Below are positions 5,198 to 7,627 of a DNA stretch of 7,627 nucleotides, piece after piece. The notes beneath the pieces are model-generated. The model did not search any database. It was not told the origin of the DNA and was given only the letters and a program-made list of their open reading frames with translations. The stretch lies in assembly GCA_900554525.1 (NCBI GenBank), contig USHL01000060.1:1-7627 (forward strand), read 5' to 3'. Origin of the DNA: an uncultured Oscillospiraceae bacterium (GTDB lineage Bacteria > Bacillota > Clostridia > Oscillospirales > Acutalibacteraceae). Made by a program: the position numbers and the translations under genes. Every line of letters starts with the position of its first letter. The stretch's first letter is position 1.

Positions 5198-6055
5198 ATG
5201 AAAAAGCTTTTAAGTATTACTCTTGCGGCAAGCTTGATAATCGCCGCACTGACAGGCTGCGGAGGAAAAGGCAGCGATCAGATTTCCGTACTTACACGTG
5301 AAGAAGGCTCCGGTACACGCAGCGCTTTCATAGAGCTGCTCGGAATCGAACAGGAAGACGCAGACGGCAACAAAACCGACAAAACCATCACAAGCGCCGA
5401 AACCACCAATTCCACCTCTGTTATGATAACCACCGTAGAGGGCAATAAAAACGCTATCGGCTATATCTCTCTCGGCTCTCTCGCCGACGCTGATGTCAAG
5501 GCGCTTAAGGTTGACGGCACCGAGGCTAACGCAGATAATGTAAAATCCGGTGACTATAAGGTTTCACGTCCGTTCAACCTTGCCACCAAAGGAGACGTTT
5601 CCGAGGTCGCAGGCGACTTTATAAACTATATCCTCAGCGAAGACGGCCAGAAGGTTGTTGAAGAAAACGGTTATATCAGCAACGGCAACAACGGTAAATA
5701 CACCCCTTCCAACAAAAGCGGTAAAATCACCGTCGGCGGTTCATCATCTGTCACTCCTCTAATGGAAAAGCTGAAAGAGGCTTATATCGCCCTTAACCCC
5801 AACGTTCAGATAGATGTTCAGCAGAATGATTCAACCTCCGGTATGACCGGCACCGTAGACGGAATATACGATATCGGAATGGCCTCCCGCGAAGTTAAGG
5901 ACAGTGAAAAGGAAGCGGGTCTCGTTCCCACCGTCATCGCTCTTGACGGCATAGCGGTAATCGTCAACAACGACAATGAAATTAACGAAATCACTTCAGA
6001 GCAGATAATGAAAATCTACACCGGTGAAATCACCGCCTGGAGCGAGCTCGGATAA
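5198..6055 (+). CDS. pstS: Phosphate ABC transporter substrate-binding lipoprotein PstS, circularly permuted
   Basis: This 285-residue protein captures phosphate outside the membrane for PstCAB. It has a lipoprotein signal (MKKLLSITLA..., lipobox LTGC with Cys21) and an AAGGAG ribosome site 8 nt before ATG. The mature sequence contains every usual PstS block but in swapped order. Residues 29-160 hold ISVLTREEGSGTRSAF, the AIGYISLGSL and SRPFNLATKG blocks, and DFINYILSEDGQKVVEENGYI, which normally form the C-terminal half. A Gly/Asn/Ser linker (161-174) leads to 175-285, normally the N-terminal half: GKITVGGSSSVTPLMEKL, DIGMASRE, IALDGIAVIVN and IYTGEITAWSELG, where it ends. Both anion-binding loops (GSGTR 37-41 and SSSVTP 182-187) are present. 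Length is normal, with no stop or frameshift. The gene is followed by a strong hairpin and pstC. Phosphate as ligand is inferred from motifs and operon. Confidence 0.93.
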   Translation: MKKLLSITLAASLIIAALTGCGGKGSDQISVLTREEGSGTRSAFIELLGIEQEDADGNKTDKTITSAETTNSTSVMITTVEGNKNAIGYISLGSLADADVKALKVDGTEANADNVKSGDYKVSRPFNLATKGDVSEVAGDFINYILSEDGQKVVEENGYISNGNNGKYTPSNKSGKITVGGSSSVTPLMEKLKEAYIALNPNVQIDVQQNDSTSGMTGTVDGIYDIGMASREVKDSEKEAGLVPTVIALDGIAVIVNNDNEINEITSEQIMKIYTGEITAWSELG

Positions 6056-6075
6056 TAATTCTTCCTCAAAATAAA

Positions 6076-6112
6076 GCAAAGCTCTTCCCTTTTATTAAGG
6101 GAAGGGTTTTGC
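6076..6112 (+). terminator. Strong intercistronic hairpin between pstS and pstC
   Basis: A 16-bp stem (6076-6091 with 6097-6112, including two G-U pairs) encloses the 5-nt loop TTATT; its core is CTTCCCTT / AAGGGAAG. Four T residues form the end of the stem's 3' arm, but no longer T tract follows. Such a structure probably acts as an attenuator or 3' mRNA stabiliser, letting the binding protein be made in excess over the permease. No pstC promoter is obvious after it. Confidence 0.65.
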
Positions 6113-6138
6113 CATAGAATAATAATAGGAGCTTTTTT

Positions 6139-7026
6139 ATGCAGCTTTCATTGCAAAAAGTCAAGGAAACGGCTATGCAGATAGTTTTTATCGTCTGCGC
6201 CTGCGTCTCAATTCTGGCAGTTCTTTTAATCTGCTTATTTCTGTTTGCCAACGGTATACCGGCAATCAGGGAAATAGGCGTTTTTGATTTTCTTCTGACC
6301 ACGAAATGGAAACCGCTTGAGGGATTATACGGCATCCTCCCGATGATTATAGGCAGTATTTACGTCACCGCAGGGGCCATAATAATCGGCGTGCCGATAG
6401 GCGTATTCTGCGCGGTATATATGGCGCAGTTCTGCCCTAAAAAAATCTATAAAATACTCAAGCCTACTGTTGATCTGTTAGCCGGCATACCCTCTATCGT
6501 ATACGGCTTTTTCGGTCTTGTCGTTATAGTTCCGGTTATGCAGTATCTGACCGGAACCTCCGGCAAAAGCGTACTAACTGCCTCAATAATGCTCGGAATC
6601 ATGATTCTTCCGACAATTATAAGCGTTTCGGAGGCGGCTATCCGCGCTGTGCCCGAAAGCTATTACGAGGGAGCCTTGGCACTCGGCGCAACCCACGAAA
6701 GAAGCATTTTCAAGGTGACTCTTCCCGCCGCAAAATCCGGTATTACCGCCGGCGTCATTCTCGGAATAGGACGCGCCATAGGCGAAGCCATGGCAGTAAA
6801 TATGGTGGCAGGCAATCAGGTTCAGATACCGGAAAGCATATTTGACGGCGTGCGTACCCTTACCTCCAACATAGTTCTTGAAATGGGCTATGCCACAGAC
6901 CTTCACCGCGAGGCGCTCATCGCTACGGCGGTAGTGCTGTTTGTATTCATACTTATAATTAATCTGCTTTTTTCTCTTGTTAAAAAGAAAGACAAACCAA
7001 AAAGAAAGGCGGGGGGCAAAAAATGA
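6139..7026 (+). CDS. pstC: Phosphate ABC transporter permease PstC
   Basis: This 295-residue inner-membrane protein forms the phosphate channel with PstA. It has about six hydrophobic segments (roughly 14-38, 66-92, 112-135, 145-165, 201-225 and 258-281). PstC-typical sequence includes FLLTTKWKP (51-59), YGILPMIIGSIYVTAG (64-79), LLAGIPSIVYGFFGL (113-127), and the EAA loop that docks on the ATPase, EGALALGATHERSIFKVTLP (177-196), followed by GRAIGEAMAV (211-220) and DGVRTLTSNIVLEMG. The C-terminus is short and basic (KKKDKPKRK). AGGAG lies 7 nt before ATG 6139. Its stop overlaps the pstA start (ATGA), showing translational coupling. All family landmarks are present and the length is normal. 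Confidence 0.96.
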   Translation: MQLSLQKVKETAMQIVFIVCACVSILAVLLICLFLFANGIPAIREIGVFDFLLTTKWKPLEGLYGILPMIIGSIYVTAGAIIIGVPIGVFCAVYMAQFCPKKIYKILKPTVDLLAGIPSIVYGFFGLVVIVPVMQYLTGTSGKSVLTASIMLGIMILPTIISVSEAAIRAVPESYYEGALALGATHERSIFKVTLPAAKSGITAGVILGIGRAIGEAMAVNMVAGNQVQIPESIFDGVRTLTSNIVLEMGYATDLHREALIATAVVLFVFILIINLLFSLVKKKDKPKRKAGGKK

Positions 7027-7627
7027 GCAAGGCCGCTCAAAATTCGATAAACAAAATATCCTTCCGCCAAAAGCTCAGGGCGTATAAAAAGCGTCCCGGA
7101 TCGCTCATACTTATGCTGCTGACCTGGCTTTCAGCTATTATCACCGTCTTTATAGTGCTGCTGCTTATTTTCTATATACTTATAAAAGGTATTCCTCATA
7201 TAAAGCCTGAGCTCTTCGCCTGGGAATACAACAGCGAAAACGTTTCTATGATGCCCGCTATTATAAACACCGTAACAATGACCTTTTTTTCGCTGCTGCT
7301 TGCGGTGCCAATCGGAGTATTTTCAGCCATATATCTGGTGGAATACGCAAAGCGCGGCAACAGGCTTGTCGGAATAGTACGCACCACTACCGAGACTTTA
7401 GCCGGTGTACCCTCAATAGTATTCGGACTTTTCGGCTATCTCATATTCGTCGTCGCCTGCGGCTTTAATCTTTCAATGCTTTCGGGCGCGCTGACCCTCG
7501 CGATAATGATACTGCCTACCATTATGCGCACCACCGAGGAGGCTCTTCTGAGCGTTCCCGATTCCTTCAGGGAGGGCAGCTTCGGTCTCGGCGCTGGCAG
7601 ACTCAGAACAGTCTTCCGAGTAGTACT
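7023..7627 (+). CDS. pstA: Phosphate ABC transporter permease PstA, N-terminal part
   Basis: The frame starts at ATG 7023, overlapping the pstC stop by 4 bp, with the purine-rich AAAGGCGGGG upstream. It stays open to the right edge, 201 codons plus 2 nt. It has a basic cytoplasmic N-terminus (about 1-27), then hydrophobic segments at roughly 28-55, 79-104, 124-147 and 153-168. PstA-type sequence includes INTVTMTFFSLLLAVPIGVF (81-100), AIYLVEYAK, TTTETLAGVPSIVFGLFGYL (121-140) and ILPTIMRTTEEALLSVPDSF (163-182). The window ends inside the EAA loop (REGSFGLGAGRLRTVFRVV). It pairs with PstC as the second half of the permease. The remaining third of the gene, and probably pstB and phoU, lie outside. 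The assignment is secure by sequence and position. Confidence 0.94.
   Translation, partial: MSKAAQNSINKISFRQKLRAYKKRPGSLILMLLTWLSAIITVFIVLLLIFYILIKGIPHIKPELFAWEYNSENVSMMPAIINTVTMTFFSLLLAVPIGVFSAIYLVEYAKRGNRLVGIVRTTTETLAGVPSIVFGLFGYLIFVVACGFNLSMLSGALTLAIMILPTIMRTTEEALLSVPDSFREGSFGLGAGRLRTVFRVV

Noticed and set aside
5198..6055. PstS as a truncated or frameshifted gene
   Set aside because: Length, signal peptide, ribosome site and all family blocks are present; only the order is changed.
6583..6906. A 107-codon open frame on the minus strand
   Set aside because: It is antisense to the conserved C-terminal half of pstC.
1..7627. CRISPR arrays, insertion sequences, tRNA or rRNA genes, attachment sites
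   Set aside because: I saw no regularly spaced repeats, transposase-like reading frames, terminal inverted repeats or RNA-gene sequence; the window is densely filled with housekeeping-type genes.

Overview
The window looks like chromosomal DNA from an anaerobic Gram-positive of the class Clostridia, probably a gut Oscillospirales/Ruminococcaceae-type bacterium. The reasons are lipoprotein signal peptides, AGGAG-type ribosome binding sites, a class A penicillin-binding protein with a basic cytoplasmic N-terminus and a Ser-rich extracellular tail, a YmdB-type phosphodiesterase, and frequent ATA codons at moderate GC. This assignment is inference; there is no rRNA or tRNA in the window.

Left part (1-4935, all on the minus strand, so read right to left): a class A penicillin-binding protein, a hairpin that may be a partial terminator, a soluble DUF2156 protein (the catalytic-domain fold of MprF-type lysyl-phosphatidylglycerol synthases), a GNAT acetyltransferase directly abutting it, a YmdB-family metallophosphoesterase, and the first 112 codons of a family 5 (Opp/Dpp-type) substrate-binding lipoprotein that runs off the left edge. 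The genes are tightly packed and probably cotranscribed at least in part.

Middle (4936-5197): a 262-bp divergent control region. On the minus strand it holds a strong sigma-A-type promoter for the penicillin-binding protein and a leader of about 87 nt with two short inverted repeats. On the plus strand it holds a promoter for the phosphate operon, preceded by TTAACA-type direct repeats at an 11-bp pitch (PhoP-box-like) and overlapped by a perfect 17-bp palindrome.

Right part (5198-7627, plus strand): the start of a high-affinity phosphate (Pst) ABC transporter operon: the binding lipoprotein PstS, a strong intercistronic hairpin, permease PstC, and permease PstA (overlapping PstC by 4 bp and cut off at the right edge). 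pstB and phoU would be expected just outside the window.

The most striking observation is that PstS is circularly permuted. The signal peptide is joined directly to what is normally the C-terminal half (ISVLTREEGSGTR...), and the normally N-terminal half (GKITVGGSSSVTP...) comes second, ending at IYTGEITAWSELG. Both phosphate-contacting segments are kept and the gene looks intact, so this appears to be a functional rearranged binding protein rather than debris.
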